Shown: piece by piece, positions 17,831 to 26,822 of the stretch
How the letters are laid out: each line of letters starts with the position of its first letter
Numbering within the stretch: the stretch's first letter is position 1
Assembly (NCBI RefSeq): GCF_024806835.1
Contig: NZ_JANTYU010000002.1
Coordinates: 434,001-498,000 of the forward strand
DNA length: 64,000 nucleotides
Direction: 5' to 3'
From: Xanthomonas sp. 3793
Lineage (GTDB): Bacteria > Pseudomonadota > Gammaproteobacteria > Xanthomonadales > Xanthomonadaceae
The notes under the pieces: generated by a model
What the model was told of the DNA's origin: nothing
The model's input: the letters and a program-made list of their open reading frames with translations, nothing else
Databases searched by the model: none
Made by a program: the position numbers and the translations under genes

Positions 17831-18500
17831 AACCTTCCAGCGCGGTGATCCGATCGGGCATGCGTTCGCCGATCCGGGTCTGCTCGCCCAGGCGCTGCGC
17901 CATCGCAGCGCCGGGACGCCGCATAACGAGCGACTGGAATTTCTCGGCGACGGCATCGTCAACCTGCTGATCGCCGAGGCGCTGTATCGGCGCTGGCCCA
18001 AGGCCGACGAAGGTGCATTGACGCGCGCGCGCGCCGAACTGGTTCGCGAAGGTGCGCTGGCGGTGATCGGACGCACGCTCAATCTCGGCGAGCGGCTGAC
18101 GCTGGGCCCGGGCGAACTCAAGTCCGGCGGCCATCGGCGCGATTCGATCCTGGCCGATGCGGTCGAGGCGATCGTCGCGGCGATCTATCTGGACTGCGGG
18201 TTCGAGCGCTGCCGGGAGGTGGTGCTTCCGTGGTTTGAACCATCGCTGGCGGCACTGCCGGTCGGCAAGGCCGAAAAAGATCCCAAGACGCGGCTGCAGG
18301 AATGGCTGCAGGCACGGCAGCTGCCGTTGCCCAATTACGCTCTGATCAGCGAGAGCGGCGACGAACATGCCAAGCAGTTCCACGTCGCCTGCATCCTGGA
18401 GCAGCCCATCGCCCGCGCCGAGGGCCAGGGCACGTCGCGCCGTCTTGCCGAGCAACAGGCGGCGGCTACCGTCATCGCACAACTGGATGTAAACACGTGA
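17817..18500 (+). CDS. rnc: ribonuclease III
   Basis: This 227-residue double-stranded RNA endonuclease processes rRNA precursors and controls mRNAs. The signature [10 protein letters not shown] is at residues 37-46. The downstream acidic catalytic residues lie in [18 protein letters not shown]-terminal dsRNA-binding domain covers about 155-225. The proposed start is GTG (a second GTG follows at once), overlapping the upstream gene by 14 bases, so translational coupling is likely. The stop overlaps the era start as GTGA. RNase III often cleaves its own operon's leader; the large hairpins in this cluster are potential substrates, which is an inference. Confidence 0.96.
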   Translation: MVSNRTFQRGDPIGHAFADPGLLAQALRHRSAGTPHNERLEFLGDGIVNLLIAEALYRRWPKADEGALTRARAELVREGALAVIGRTLNLGERLTLGPGELKSGGHRRDSILADAVEAIVAAIYLDCGFERCREVVLPWFEPSLAALPVGKAEKDPKTRLQEWLQARQLPLPNYALISESGDEHAKQFHVACILEQPIARAEGQGTSRRLAEQQAAATVIAQLDVNT

Positions 18501-19393
18501 GCGAAACCACTCCCCACCGTAGCGGCAGCGTTGCCGTCATCGGCCGGCCGAATGTCGGCAAATCCACCCTGACCAACGCCCTGGTGGGCGCCAAGGTCAG
18601 TATCGTGTCCAATCGGCCGCAGACCACGCGGCATCGGCTACTCGGCATCGCCACCTTCCCGGAAGGGCAGTTGATGCTGGTCGACACGCCCGGGCTGCAT
18701 CGCGAACAAAAGCGCGCGATGAACCGGGTGATGAATCGCGCCGCGCGCGGGTCGCTCGAAGGCGTGGATGCCGCCGTGCTGGTCATCGAGGCCGGCCGTT
18801 GGGACGAGGAAGACACGCTGGCGTTCCGGGTACTCAGCGACGCCGGGGTGCCGGTGGTGCTGGTGGTCAACAAGGTCGACCGGCTCAAGGACAAGACCGC
18901 GCTGTTCCCGTTTCTGGCGCAGGTCAGTGAAGGGCGGACGTTTGCCGCAGTGCATCCGGTGTCCGCGCTCAAGCGCAAAGGGCTGGAAGCGTTGGTGAGC
19001 GATCTGCTCAAGCTGGTGCCCGAAGCCGAGGCGATGTACGGCGAGGACGAAATCACCGACCGCAGCCAGCGTTTTTTGGCCGGCGAGCTGGTGCGCGAGC
19101 AGCTGATGCGTCAATTGGGCGAAGAACTGCCGTATGCCACCACCGTGGAAATCGAGCGCTTTGCCGAAGACGGCGCGCTGCTGCGGATCGGCGCGGTGAT
19201 CTGGGTCGAACGCGAGGGCCAGAAGGCAATCGTCATCGGCAAGGGCGGTACCCGCCTGAAGGAGATCGGCGGCAAGGCGCGTCTGCAGATGGAGCGGCTA
19301 TTCGGTGCGAAAGTGTTCCTGGAAACCTGGGTGCGCGTGCGCGAGGGCTGGTCGGATGACGAAGCGGCGTTGAAGGCGTTCGGGTACGAATGA
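18497..19393 (+). CDS. era: GTPase Era, 16S rRNA processing and 30S assembly
   Basis: The 298-residue product has an N-terminal GTPase domain with P-loop GRPNVGKST (residues 16-24), VDTPGLH (G3) and NKVD (G4). A C-terminal KH domain carries [11 protein letters not shown] near residue 255. Era binds the 3' end of 16S rRNA during small-subunit maturation. The start is GTG, overlapping the rnc stop as GTGA. A start by this codon gives the usual length, and the protein ends with the family's short tail after the KH domain. The order rnc-era-recO is conserved in proteobacteria. Confidence 0.97.
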   Translation: MSETTPHRSGSVAVIGRPNVGKSTLTNALVGAKVSIVSNRPQTTRHRLLGIATFPEGQLMLVDTPGLHREQKRAMNRVMNRAARGSLEGVDAAVLVIEAGRWDEEDTLAFRVLSDAGVPVVLVVNKVDRLKDKTALFPFLAQVSEGRTFAAVHPVSALKRKGLEALVSDLLKLVPEAEAMYGEDEITDRSQRFLAGELVREQLMRQLGEELPYATTVEIERFAEDGALLRIGAVIWVEREGQKAIVIGKGGTRLKEIGGKARLQMERLFGAKVFLETWVRVREGWSDDEAALKAFGYE

Positions 19394-19701
19394 AGCCGGG
19401 ACCTGGGACCCGGAAAGCGGATCCTGTCCGCAAATGCGCCGGCAATGGCGCGATTATGTCGACGGACGATGTCTCGGCATGCCCTGCCCCGTGTTGAGCG
19501 AGTACCGCTCGCTCAACACGGGGCAGGGCATCCAGTTTTGCGGAACAATGACAGGGTCGCCGTTGTGCGCATAGTGCGCGTTTTTGTGGCTCGCGCATGC
19601 AGCTCCGACCGCGCCGCTGTGCACGGTCGCCACCCCGAGGCCGCTGCCCGTGCTGTTTACGGATCTCTGGTCCCCGGTTCCCAATCCCGGCAACTGCCCC
19701 C
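19394..19701. other. 308-bp era-recO gap with large hairpins
   Basis: No credible coding region is seen. The gap begins with CCGGGACCTGGGACCCGG after era and ends with GGTCCCCGGTTCCCAATCCCGG before recO, a decayed pair related to the GGGATTC repeats. In the middle lies the 24-bp perfect hairpin listed separately. Confidence 0.7.
19479..19531. repeat. 24-bp perfect inverted repeat with 5-base loop
   Basis: The arms at 19479-19502 and 19508-19531 are perfectly complementary over 24 bases. They start ATGCCCTGCC and end GGCAGGGCAT around the loop TACCG. It would form an extremely stable RNA hairpin between era and recO. No T-tract follows. It could be an RNase III site, a transcription attenuator or a mobile-repeat remnant; the sequence alone does not decide. 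Confidence 0.85.
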
Positions 19702-20424
19702 ATGCTGATCGAGCACGAACACGGCTTCGTCCTGCATGTGCGTGCCTGGCGCGAAACCAGCGTGCTGGTGGAAGTGCTGACCGAGCAGCACGGACGTGTC
19801 GGGCTGCTGGCGCGTGGGGTGCAGGGTCCGCGCAAGCAGGCCCTGCGTGCGGCGCTGCAGCCCCTGCAACTGATCCAGTTCACGGCCGTGCAGCGCGGCG
19901 AACTTGCCCAGCTGCGCCAGGCCGAGGCGCTGGACACTGCGCCGCGGTTGGTCGGCGAGCGCATGCTGGCCGGTTTCTATATCAGCGAGCTGTTGCTGCG
20001 CCTGGCTCCTCGCAATGATGCGGTGCCGGAGCTCTACGCGTGCTATGCACAGGCGCGGGCGCATCTGGCGTCCGAGTTGTCGCTGGCGTGGGGGTTGCGC
20101 CGGTTCGAGCGCGATGTGCTGGATGGACTGGGGTTTGCCTTCGATCTGCAGCACGACAGCGACGGGCAGCCGATCGACCCGGCGGCGCGCTATCGACTCG
20201 ATCCGCAAGAGGGCGCCATGCGGGTATTGAGCGAACGTCTGGCGCAGGATCGGCGCGAAACCGTGACTGGCGCAGCGCTGCTGGCGCTTGGGGAAGATAC
20301 GATGCCGGCCACCGATGACATGCCCGGCTTGCGCCGCAGCATGCGCAGCGTGCTGTTGCATCATCTGAACGGACGCGGCCTGAAATCCTGGGAAATGCTC
20401 GAGGATCTGGCGCGGCGGCGTTGA
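19702..20424 (+). CDS. recO: DNA repair protein RecO
   Basis: This 240-residue RecFOR-pathway protein anneals single strands and loads RecA with RecR. The N-terminal OB-fold begins [19 protein letters not shown] and is followed by the helical domain characteristic of RecO ([11 protein letters not shown] near residues 93-103, [16 protein letters not shown] near 132-147). The zinc-finger cysteines of some RecO proteins are absent, as is usual in gammaproteobacteria. The ATG at 19702 matches the start of homology. It is separated from era by a hairpin-rich gap, so it may be expressed at a different level from the upstream genes. Confidence 0.94.
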   Translation: MLIEHEHGFVLHVRAWRETSVLVEVLTEQHGRVGLLARGVQGPRKQALRAALQPLQLIQFTAVQRGELAQLRQAEALDTAPRLVGERMLAGFYISELLLRLAPRNDAVPELYACYAQARAHLASELSLAWGLRRFERDVLDGLGFAFDLQHDSDGQPIDPAARYRLDPQEGAMRVLSERLAQDRRETVTGAALLALGEDTMPATDDMPGLRRSMRSVLLHHLNGRGLKSWEMLEDLARRR

Positions 20425-20497
20425 TCTGCACGATCCGGACCAAGCGCCGTGTCGCGTGTCATTGGACCAGTCGCGTCTCCGCTCCCTTCGACACCCA

Positions 20498-20525
20498 GCC
20501 AGCGCCTGACCTTACCGGCGCTGGC
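20498..20525. terminator. hairpin between convergent recO and response-regulator genes
   Basis: A 9-bp perfect stem (GCCAGCGCC with GGCGCTGGC) around a 10-base loop lies between two convergent stops. The T-tract is missing, so the call as a terminator rests on position. Confidence 0.45.
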
Positions 20526-20543
20526 GGCTGCGGCAGCCTCAGC

Positions 20544-21266
20544 TCAATGCAATAACGCGGCCACTGCGGCATGAAACTGGGTCTGCGCGGTGCGCGACTG
20601 CGGGTCACCACGCAGCAGCCGGACCGCGCCGGCCAGCCGGGCGGCGCCGACGAAGCCGCAACTGGCCTGCAGCCGATGCAGGTGATTGCGCAGCGCCTGC
20701 TCGTCGCTGATGTTCAGTGCGGAGGTGACCGCATCGCGTGTGCCCGGCAGCTCTGCCAGGAACAGTTCGCGCAGAGCGTTGAGATGATGCTGCTGGCCGT
20801 TGAGTGCGCTCAGTGCTGCCGCTTCGTCCCAATCGCTGGCGGCGATGTCGACCACGCCGACCGGCGCCACGCTGTAGCGGCCCCGCGCCAGGCCGCGACG
20901 CACCGCCTGCAACAGGCGCTCGGTGGTCAGCGGCTTGACCAGCATCTCCAGAAAGCCGTCGGACTGCAGGCCGCGCTGCATCGCCATGTCGCCATCGGCG
21001 GTATGCGCCAGTGCGGGCACATCCGGGTGCAGCAGACGCAACGCGCGCAGCAGGCCGCTGCCGGTGCCATCAGGGAGGTTGACGTCGATCAGCCACAGGT
21101 CGTGGCGACGTTCGCGCGCGCGGTCCAGCGCCGACGACAACGAATCGGCGCAATCCACCTGGGCCGGGAGGCTTTCCAGGGCAGCCTGCAGAAAGCCGCG
21201 GCTGATCGGGTCGTCTTCCACCAGCAAGAGTCGTGGGTGGGGTTCCTGACGTGTCGCCATATTCAT
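20544..21266 (-). CDS. single-protein receiver plus Hpt phosphotransfer domain
   Basis: The 240-residue protein joins a CheY-like receiver (Asp-Asp at 18-19, phospho-acceptor Asp61 in LIDVNLPDG, Lys111 in LVKPLT) to a C-terminal histidine phosphotransfer domain (about 155-240). The probable phospho-His is His197 in HRLQASCGFVGAARL. There is no DNA-binding or enzymatic output domain and no kinase gene adjacent. It probably shuttles phosphate in a multistep phosphorelay, possibly with an orphan hybrid kinase. The start at 21266 is supported by a good AGGAGG ribosome site; upstream in-frame codons lack one. The partner is unknown. Confidence 0.88.
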   Translation of the reverse strand: MNMATRQEPHPRLLLVEDDPISRGFLQAALESLPAQVDCADSLSSALDRARERRHDLWLIDVNLPDGTGSGLLRALRLLHPDVPALAHTADGDMAMQRGLQSDGFLEMLVKPLTTERLLQAVRRGLARGRYSVAPVGVVDIAASDWDEAAALSALNGQQHHLNALRELFLAELPGTRDAVTSALNISDEQALRNHLHRLQASCGFVGAARLAGAVRLLRGDPQSRTAQTQFHAAVAALLH

Positions 21267-21426
21267 GTGCTGCCTCCTTGTCAGCGGTGCCGCGTCCTGA
21301 GCTGCGGCGCGCAGGCCAAGTTTGCCTGTGTTTGCAGGGCACGACAATTGCCATCCCGCGCAGGGCGGCCTCGGTCGATCGCATCTGCGACAATACGCAC
21401 CCTTTTTGCCCGCAGCTTGTCGCCAC

Positions 21427-22761
21427 GTGGCCAGAACCCGAAACCGTTTCGACCGTACTCCCTTTCAGACCGCCATCACCGACCTGAGCCATGACGGCCG
21501 TGGGGTGGCGCGCCGCGACGGCGAGGGCGGCAAGGTCACCTTCATCAGCGGCGCCTTGCCCGGTGAACTGGTGCGCGCCGAACCCACCGCGCGCAGCCGC
21601 CATTTCGATGAAGCCAAGACGGTTGAAGTGCTGGAGGCCTCGCCGCAGCGGGTCGCCCCGCGTTGCCCGCATTTCGGCGTGTGCGCCGGCTGCGTGTTGC
21701 AGCACCTGGAAGAGTCGCAGCAGATCGTGGCCAAGCAGCGCGTGCTGATGGACAACCTCGAGCGCATCGGCCACGTCAGCCCGCAGGCGGTGCTGCCCGC
21801 GCTGGTCGGCGACGCCTGGGGCTATCGGCGCAAAGGCCGTTTCTCGGTGCGGCGGGTAGAGAAGAAGGACAAGACCCTGGTGGGGTTTCGCGAACTCGAC
21901 CCGCGTTTTGTGGCCGACCTGTCGGTCTGTTACACGGTGATCCCGCAGATCGGCGAGAAGATTGAGCTGCTGGCCGCCCTGGTCGAAAGCATGGACGGCA
22001 AGCGCGACATCCCGCAGATCGAGTTCATCGCCGGCGACGATGCGGTGGCGTTGACCATCCGCCACATGCAGCCGCTCAGCGAGCGCGATCGGCAGGCCTG
22101 GGTGGACTTCGCGCAGACGCACGGGTTTGCGGTCTTCCTGCAGCCCGGCGGCGTGGACAGCGTGCATCCCTTGTGGCCGCAGGACGTGACGCTGTCGTTC
22201 CGCCTGCCGCAATGGGATGTGGAGCTGGCGTTCCGGCCGCTGGACTTCATCCAGGTCAATGCCTCGCTCAACCAGAAGATGATTGCGCACGCACTGGCGC
22301 TGCTCGATGCCAGCCCCGACGACCGCGTGCTGGATCTGTTTTGCGGTCTGGGCAATTTCACCCTGCCGCTGGCACGGACGGTGCGCGAGGTGGTCGGCGT
22401 GGAGGGCGATGCCGGTCTGGTCGCACGTGCCAGGGAAAACGCGCAGCGCAACGGCCTGGACAACGCGCAGTTCCATGCGGCCGATCTGACCCAGGACCAA
22501 CGCAATGCGCCCTGGATGAAGCAGGGCTTCGACAAGCTGCTGCTGGACCCGCCGCGTTCGGGCGCACTGGAAGTGCTGCAGCAACTGCCGTTGAAAAAGT
22601 TCGAGCGCATCGTCTATGTCAGCTGCCACCCCGGCTCGCTGGCGCGCGATGCCGGTTACCTTGTCAACGAACAGGGCTTCACGCTCAAGTCCGCCGGCGC
22701 GATGGACATGTTTCCGCATACTGCGCATGTGGAAAGCATTGCGGTGTTTGAGCGGCGGTGA
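21427..22761 (+). CDS. rlmD: 23S rRNA (uracil-1939-C5)-methyltransferase RlmD
   Basis: The 444-residue enzyme (older name RumA) makes m5U1939 of 23S rRNA using S-adenosylmethionine. An N-terminal TRAM domain is followed by the four [4Fe-4S] ligands Cys80, Cys86, Cys89 (CPHFGVCAGC) and Cys168 (SVCYTV). The AdoMet motif DLFCGLGNFTLPLA is near residue 304. The catalytic nucleophile is Cys400 in YVSCHPGS. The start is GTG at 21427, which gives the usual Xanthomonas length; an ATG further upstream would add 35 unconserved residues. It is divergent from the receiver-Hpt gene. Confidence 0.95.
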   Translation: MARTRNRFDRTPFQTAITDLSHDGRGVARRDGEGGKVTFISGALPGELVRAEPTARSRHFDEAKTVEVLEASPQRVAPRCPHFGVCAGCVLQHLEESQQIVAKQRVLMDNLERIGHVSPQAVLPALVGDAWGYRRKGRFSVRRVEKKDKTLVGFRELDPRFVADLSVCYTVIPQIGEKIELLAALVESMDGKRDIPQIEFIAGDDAVALTIRHMQPLSERDRQAWVDFAQTHGFAVFLQPGGVDSVHPLWPQDVTLSFRLPQWDVELAFRPLDFIQVNASLNQKMIAHALALLDASPDDRVLDLFCGLGNFTLPLARTVREVVGVEGDAGLVARARENAQRNGLDNAQFHAADLTQDQRNAPWMKQGFDKLLLDPPRSGALEVLQQLPLKKFERIVYVSCHPGSLARDAGYLVNEQGFTLKSAGAMDMFPHTAHVESIAVFERR

Positions 22762-22869
22762 TTGGGGATTGGGCATTGGGGATTCGCAGGAGCGCATTCC
22801 CGTCGCCCGCCAGTTAGCCGCTGTGACTAATCCCCAATCCCCAATCCCGAATCTCTCATCCCCCAAATC
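22760..22869. repeat. GGGATTGGG-type intergenic inverted repeat (copy C)
   Basis: The left arm (ATTGGGGATTGGGCATTGGGGATTC, 22761-22785) and the right arm (TAATCCCCAATCCCCAATCCCGAATC, 22829-22854) are complementary and can form a stem of about 25 bp between rlmD and the CYTH gene. Confidence 0.75.
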
Positions 22870-22871
22870 CC

Positions 22872-23369
22872 ATGCCCATTGAAATCGAACGCAAGTTTCT
22901 CGTGACCGGCGACGGTTGGCGTAGCGCCGCGCATGCGGTGATCCCGATGGCGCAGGGCTACATCAACGACCAGGCGGCGATGCGCAGTGGTGCGCAGAAC
23001 GCGTCGGTGCGGGTGCGCATCCAGGGCGAGAGCGCATTTCTCAACCTGAAGTCGCGGCAGGTGGGGCATACCCGGCAGGAGTTCGACTACCCGATTCCGG
23101 TGGTCGATGCGCGCGCGCTGCTGGCGCTGTGTGTCGGCGGTCTGATCGACAAGCGTAGGCATCTGGTCGAGTACCAGGGCCACGTGTGGGAGGTGGACGA
23201 GTTTCTCGGCGACAACGCCGGGCTGGTGGTGGCCGAGATCGAACTCGGGAGTGCCGACGAGGCCTTCGCCAAGCCCGAATGGATCGGTGCGGAAGTCACC
23301 GACGATGTGCGCTATTACAACCTGGCATTGGCGTCGCATCCGTTCAGGAACTGGGGCGGGGATTTGTGA
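22872..23369 (+). CDS. CYTH domain protein (triphosphate tunnel family)
   Basis: This 165-residue single-domain CYTH protein is related to YgiF/CyaB and inorganic triphosphatases. The diagnostic EIERKF motif is at residues 4-9, followed by alternating charged strands (VRVRIQGE, FLNLKSR, RQEFDYPIP, KRRHLVEYQG, WEVDEFLG, VVAEIELGS) that line the tunnel. Such proteins hydrolyse triphosphate or, in a few cases, make cAMP; the short single-domain forms are mostly triphosphatases. The ATG follows a repeat element with no clear ribosome site. The specific substrate is not predictable from the sequence. Confidence 0.88.
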   Translation: MPIEIERKFLVTGDGWRSAAHAVIPMAQGYINDQAAMRSGAQNASVRVRIQGESAFLNLKSRQVGHTRQEFDYPIPVVDARALLALCVGGLIDKRRHLVEYQGHVWEVDEFLGDNAGLVVAEIELGSADEAFAKPEWIGAEVTDDVRYYNLALASHPFRNWGGDL

Positions 23370-23512
23370 TTCGGGATTCGGGATTGGGCATTCGGGATTC
23401 GTAACAGCTGAAGTGGCGCGTCGGACTTGGGCTGCTTGCGTTGCGACTCGCCAATCCCTGCCTTGGTATTGGGTTTATGCTTTGCCAATCCCCAATGACG
23501 ACTCTCCAATCC
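23369..23512. repeat. GGGATTCGGGATT-type intergenic repeat cluster (copy D)
   Basis: GATTCGGGATTCGGGATTGG units directly after the CYTH stop (23369-23402) face CCAATCC and TCCAATCCCC units at 23451-23516. The gap can fold into one large, imperfect hairpin of about 145 bases. Confidence 0.65.
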
Positions 23513-23518
23513 CCGCCC

Positions 23519-24202
23519 ATGCGCATCGATATCTGGTCTGACGTTGTCTGTCCCTGGTGCTGGATCGGCAAGCGCCGTTTCGAGCAGGCGGTGGTCTCGC
23601 TGGGCGCGCAGGCACCTGCGCTGGACATCCATTACCACGCGTTTCAGCTGGACCCTGACGCCGGCCTGGAGCCGACGCCGTTGCGCGATGCGCTGGCGCA
23701 AAAGTTCGGCGGTGCCGCGCGCGTGGAGCAGATGCTCGCGCAGACGCAGGCCACTGCGCGGGCCGAAGGCCTGCCATTCGATTTCGGACGCGACCAGGTG
23801 CAGGTCAGCACGCTGCGTGCGCATCGGCTGATCTGGCTGGCGAGCCGCGAGGGCGATGTCGAGGCGGTGATCGAAGCGCTGTTCCATGCGCATTTTGCCG
23901 AAGGCCAGAACGTCGGCGCGACCGAAACGCTGGTGTCTGCCGGAGCCGCTGGCGGTCTTGATGAGGCGCGCGTACGCGCGCTGCTGGACTCCGACGAAGG
24001 CAGCGTTGCGGTCCAGGCGCAATTGGCGCAAGCCGCTGCACTGGGAATCCGCGCGGTGCCCAGTTTCGTGATCGACGGACGCAGCCTGATCCAGGGCGCG
24101 CAGCCGCCAGAGAGCTTTGCGCAAGCGTTGCTGCAGCTGGCGGCCGAATCGACGCCCATCGGTGGTCCCGATGTCTGCGGGCCGGACGACTGTGCGGTGT
24201 GA
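23519..24202 (+). CDS. DsbA-family oxidoreductase, FrnE-like
   Basis: This 227-residue cytoplasmic thioredoxin-fold protein of the DsbA/FrnE group has no signal peptide. The redox-active site is Cys11-Pro-Trp-Cys14 at the N-terminus (DVVCPWCWIGKRR). The helical insertion (about 60-165) and the cis-Pro region (RAVPSFVIDG near 176) are typical. FrnE-like proteins are thiol-disulfide isomerases linked to oxidative stress. The C-terminus carries a second cysteine pair (CGPDDCAV). The ATG at 23519 is preferred because homology starts there. The next gene (FAD oxidoreductase) follows after 39 bases, so the two may be cotranscribed. Confidence 0.9.
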   Translation: MRIDIWSDVVCPWCWIGKRRFEQAVVSLGAQAPALDIHYHAFQLDPDAGLEPTPLRDALAQKFGGAARVEQMLAQTQATARAEGLPFDFGRDQVQVSTLRAHRLIWLASREGDVEAVIEALFHAHFAEGQNVGATETLVSAGAAGGLDEARVRALLDSDEGSVAVQAQLAQAAALGIRAVPSFVIDGRSLIQGAQPPESFAQALLQLAAESTPIGGPDVCGPDDCAV

Positions 24203-24241
24203 ACGGCCAACGGCATCTTGCAACTCCCAACAGCTGAAGAG

Positions 24242-25252
24242 ATGACACCGGCTGCCCGCCCGAAGACGGTTGCGGTGATCGGCGCCGGGTTGGCCGGGCT
24301 TGCCTGCGCGCAACGGCTGCAGGCGCAGGAGTTTACCGTGACGCTGTTCGAGCAGGGCGATGCGCCCGGAGGACGCATGCGCAGTTGCGCAGGCGATGGC
24401 TGGCAGTGCGACCACGGCGCGCAGTATTTCACCGCACGCGATCCGGCGTTTGCGGCGGTGGGGGACAAGTGGATTGCGAGCGGCGTCGCAGCGGCCTGGC
24501 CTGCACGCGTCGCCAGTTGGGATGGCACCGACTTTCGCGCTTCGCAGAGCGAGTTGACGCGTTTGGTCGGTGTGCCGGACATGGCCGAACCGGCGCGTGC
24601 GCTTGCGGCGGAACTTGATGTTCGATTGCTGACCGCTGTGCGATCGCTGCAGCGCGACGGTGACACATGGCAGCTGGCAGTGTCGGGAGACGAGACGACA
24701 CGCGCTTTCGACACCGTGTTGCTGGCAGTGCCTGCGCCAGTTGCAGCTGCATTACTGGCCAACAGCGCGCCCACGCTCGCGACGATTGCCGCTGGCGCGA
24801 AGATGCGGCCGGCCTGGGCGGTGGTGCTGCATTTCGACACGCCGGTGGATCCCGGTTACGACGCCTTGTTCGTCAACGTCGGGCCATTGCGCTGGGTGGC
24901 GCGCAACTCCAGCAAGCCTGGACGTCAGGGCGCCGAAACCTGGCTGCTGCATACCACCGCCGATTGGAGCCAAGCGCATCTTGATGCACAACCCGAAGCG
25001 GTGATCGCCAGTGTGCTGCCAACGTTGCCTGTGCTCGGTTTGCCATTGCCGCAGTCCTGCGACGCCTATCGCTGGACTGCGGCCAGCACCGATCCGCCCT
25101 CGCAGATCGGCTGTGCGTGGGATCGGCGATTGAGCATCGGTCTGTGCGGCGACTGGTTGGCCGGCGGCAAGGTCGAAGGTGCCTGGCAAAGTGGTGTGGC
25201 ATTGGCGGAGCGTGTGCGCGCCAGCGATGCCGCGCGTAGCGGCCACGAGTGA
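24242..25252 (+). CDS. FAD/NAD(P)-dependent amine-oxidase-like oxidoreductase
   Basis: The 336-residue flavoprotein has an N-terminal Rossmann motif GAGLAGLACAQRL (near residues 14-26), a second FAD motif GGRMRS and an HGAQYF segment. These are typical of the renalase-like/NAD(P)-binding amine oxidase group found in Xanthomonas and cyanobacteria. The C-terminal FAD motif is GLCGDWLAGG. The substrate is unknown. The ATG at 24242 follows GAAGAG. Its end overlaps or nearly touches the photolyase-like gene, a pairing that could reflect shared flavin or light-stress biology, though this is an inference from adjacency only. Confidence 0.85.
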   Translation: MTPAARPKTVAVIGAGLAGLACAQRLQAQEFTVTLFEQGDAPGGRMRSCAGDGWQCDHGAQYFTARDPAFAAVGDKWIASGVAAAWPARVASWDGTDFRASQSELTRLVGVPDMAEPARALAAELDVRLLTAVRSLQRDGDTWQLAVSGDETTRAFDTVLLAVPAPVAAALLANSAPTLATIAAGAKMRPAWAVVLHFDTPVDPGYDALFVNVGPLRWVARNSSKPGRQGAETWLLHTTADWSQAHLDAQPEAVIASVLPTLPVLGLPLPQSCDAYRWTAASTDPPSQIGCAWDRRLSIGLCGDWLAGGKVEGAWQSGVALAERVRASDAARSGHE

Positions 25253-26822
25253 CGCTGTGGCAGGCGCAGCCGACCTCACCCCACAGGCATCCGCACACAC
25301 CTTGCGCCTGATCCTGGGCGATCAGCTCAATCCGCAGCACAGCTGGTTTGCCGCGCACGACCCGGGCGTGGTCTACGTGCTGATGGAGGTGCGCGAGGAA
25401 ACCGATTACGTGCTGCATCACGCGCAGAAGATCCTGGCGATCTTTGCGGCAATGCGCGCGTTTGCCGCGCGCTTGCGGCATGACGGGCACCGCGTGCGCT
25501 ATGTCGCGATCGATGCCCCCAGTAATCGGCAATCCATCCCGGCCAATCTCCAGGCCTTGATGGCGCATTACCGTGCACAGCATCTGCAGTATCAGGCGCC
25601 GGACGAGTGGCGGCTGGATGAAGCGCTGCGGCACTGGAGCGCGGGCTGCGCGTTCGCCACGCGCATGGTCGATAGCGAGCATTTTCTGACCGAACGCGAT
25701 GAGGTGGAAGGGTGTTTCCGCGCCGCAACGCAGTGGCGCATGGAGGTCTTCTATCGACGCATGCGCACGCGCCATCGCATCCTGCTCGATGCCTCCGGCC
25801 AACCGGAAGGGGGGCGCTGGAATTTCGATCGCGACAATCGCGCGCCGTGGCCGGGCGATCCGCCGGCACCGCAGGAGTGGCGCGCCGCGCACGACCATGG
25901 CGCGTTGTGGCGCAGCATCGAAGCCGCCGGCGTACGCAGTTTTGGTGCGCCGAATGCGCAGGCGCTGCCATGGCCGCTGGACCGCGACGAAGCCTTGCGG
26001 CATCTGGATGCCTTCATCGCCACTGCGTTGCCGGATTTCGGCCGCTATGAAGATGCGATGAGTACGCAAAGTCCGCGGCTGTTTCATTCGCTGCTGTCGT
26101 TCGCGCTCAACGTCAAGATGCTGCACCCGGCCGAAGTGATCGCGCGTGCAGAGGCGGCGTGGCGGCAGGGGCATGCACCGCTGGCATCGGTGGAAGGCTT
26201 TATCCGCCAGATCCTGGGCTGGCGCGAGTACGTGCGCGGCGTGTACTGGTCGCAGATGCCAGGCTATGCGCAGTCCAATCGGCTGGATCAGCATGCGCCG
26301 CTGCCGCACTGGTTCTGGGACGGGCAGGTCGGCATGCGTTGCCTGGCCGATGCCGTCGGCAATTCGCTGGCCGACGCGCATGCGCACCACATCCAGCGGC
26401 TGATGGTGATCGGCAATTTCGCGTTGCTGGCGGGGCTGGACCCGCAGGCGCTGCATCGCTGGTATCTGGGTGTCTATATCGATGCGTTCGAGTGGGTGGA
26501 GTTGCCCAACACGGTGGGCATGAGTCAATTCGCCGACGGTGGCCTGCTCGGCAGCAAACCGTATATCAGCGGTGCGGCCTATATCGATCGCATGAGCGAT
26601 TACTGCAGCGGCTGCAGCTATCAGCGCAAGGCGCGCGTCGGTGCGCGGGCCTGTCCCTACAACGCGCTGTACTGGGATTTCCTGGCGCGGCAGCGCCCGC
26701 TGCTGGGCACGAACGAGCGCCTGGCGATGCCGTATCGGCAGCTCGACGGCATGGCGCCGCAGGTGCTGGAGGGCATCCAGACCCAGGCCGCGCACTGGCG
26801 GGCGAATCTGGAACGTCTTTAG
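25227..26822 (+). CDS. FeS-BCP photolyase (prokaryotic (6-4) photolyase, PhrB/CryB type)
   Basis: This 531-residue cryptochrome/photolyase belongs to the iron-sulfur bacterial group, which repairs (6-4) photoproducts with FAD and a lumazine antenna. The four [4Fe-4S] ligands are Cys372, Cys460, Cys463 and Cys476; the spacing (88, 3, 13) equals that of Agrobacterium PhrB. The N-terminal LRLILGDQLN is the usual DPRP-family opening. FAD-pocket sequences surround GWREYVRGVYW. The start is uncertain: ATG 25227 overlaps the upstream gene by 26 bases, while GTG 25257 starts just after it. Its stop codon lies inside the left terminal repeat of the element at 26821. Confidence 0.94.
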   Translation: MPRVAATSDAVAGAADLTPQASAHTLRLILGDQLNPQHSWFAAHDPGVVYVLMEVREETDYVLHHAQKILAIFAAMRAFAARLRHDGHRVRYVAIDAPSNRQSIPANLQALMAHYRAQHLQYQAPDEWRLDEALRHWSAGCAFATRMVDSEHFLTERDEVEGCFRAATQWRMEVFYRRMRTRHRILLDASGQPEGGRWNFDRDNRAPWPGDPPAPQEWRAAHDHGALWRSIEAAGVRSFGAPNAQALPWPLDRDEALRHLDAFIATALPDFGRYEDAMSTQSPRLFHSLLSFALNVKMLHPAEVIARAEAAWRQGHAPLASVEGFIRQILGWREYVRGVYWSQMPGYAQSNRLDQHAPLPHWFWDGQVGMRCLADAVGNSLADAHAHHIQRLMVIGNFALLAGLDPQALHRWYLGVYIDAFEWVELPNTVGMSQFADGGLLGSKPYISGAAYIDRMSDYCSGCSYQRKARVGARACPYNALYWDFLARQRPLLGTNERLAMPYRQLDGMAPQVLEGIQTQAAHWRANLERL

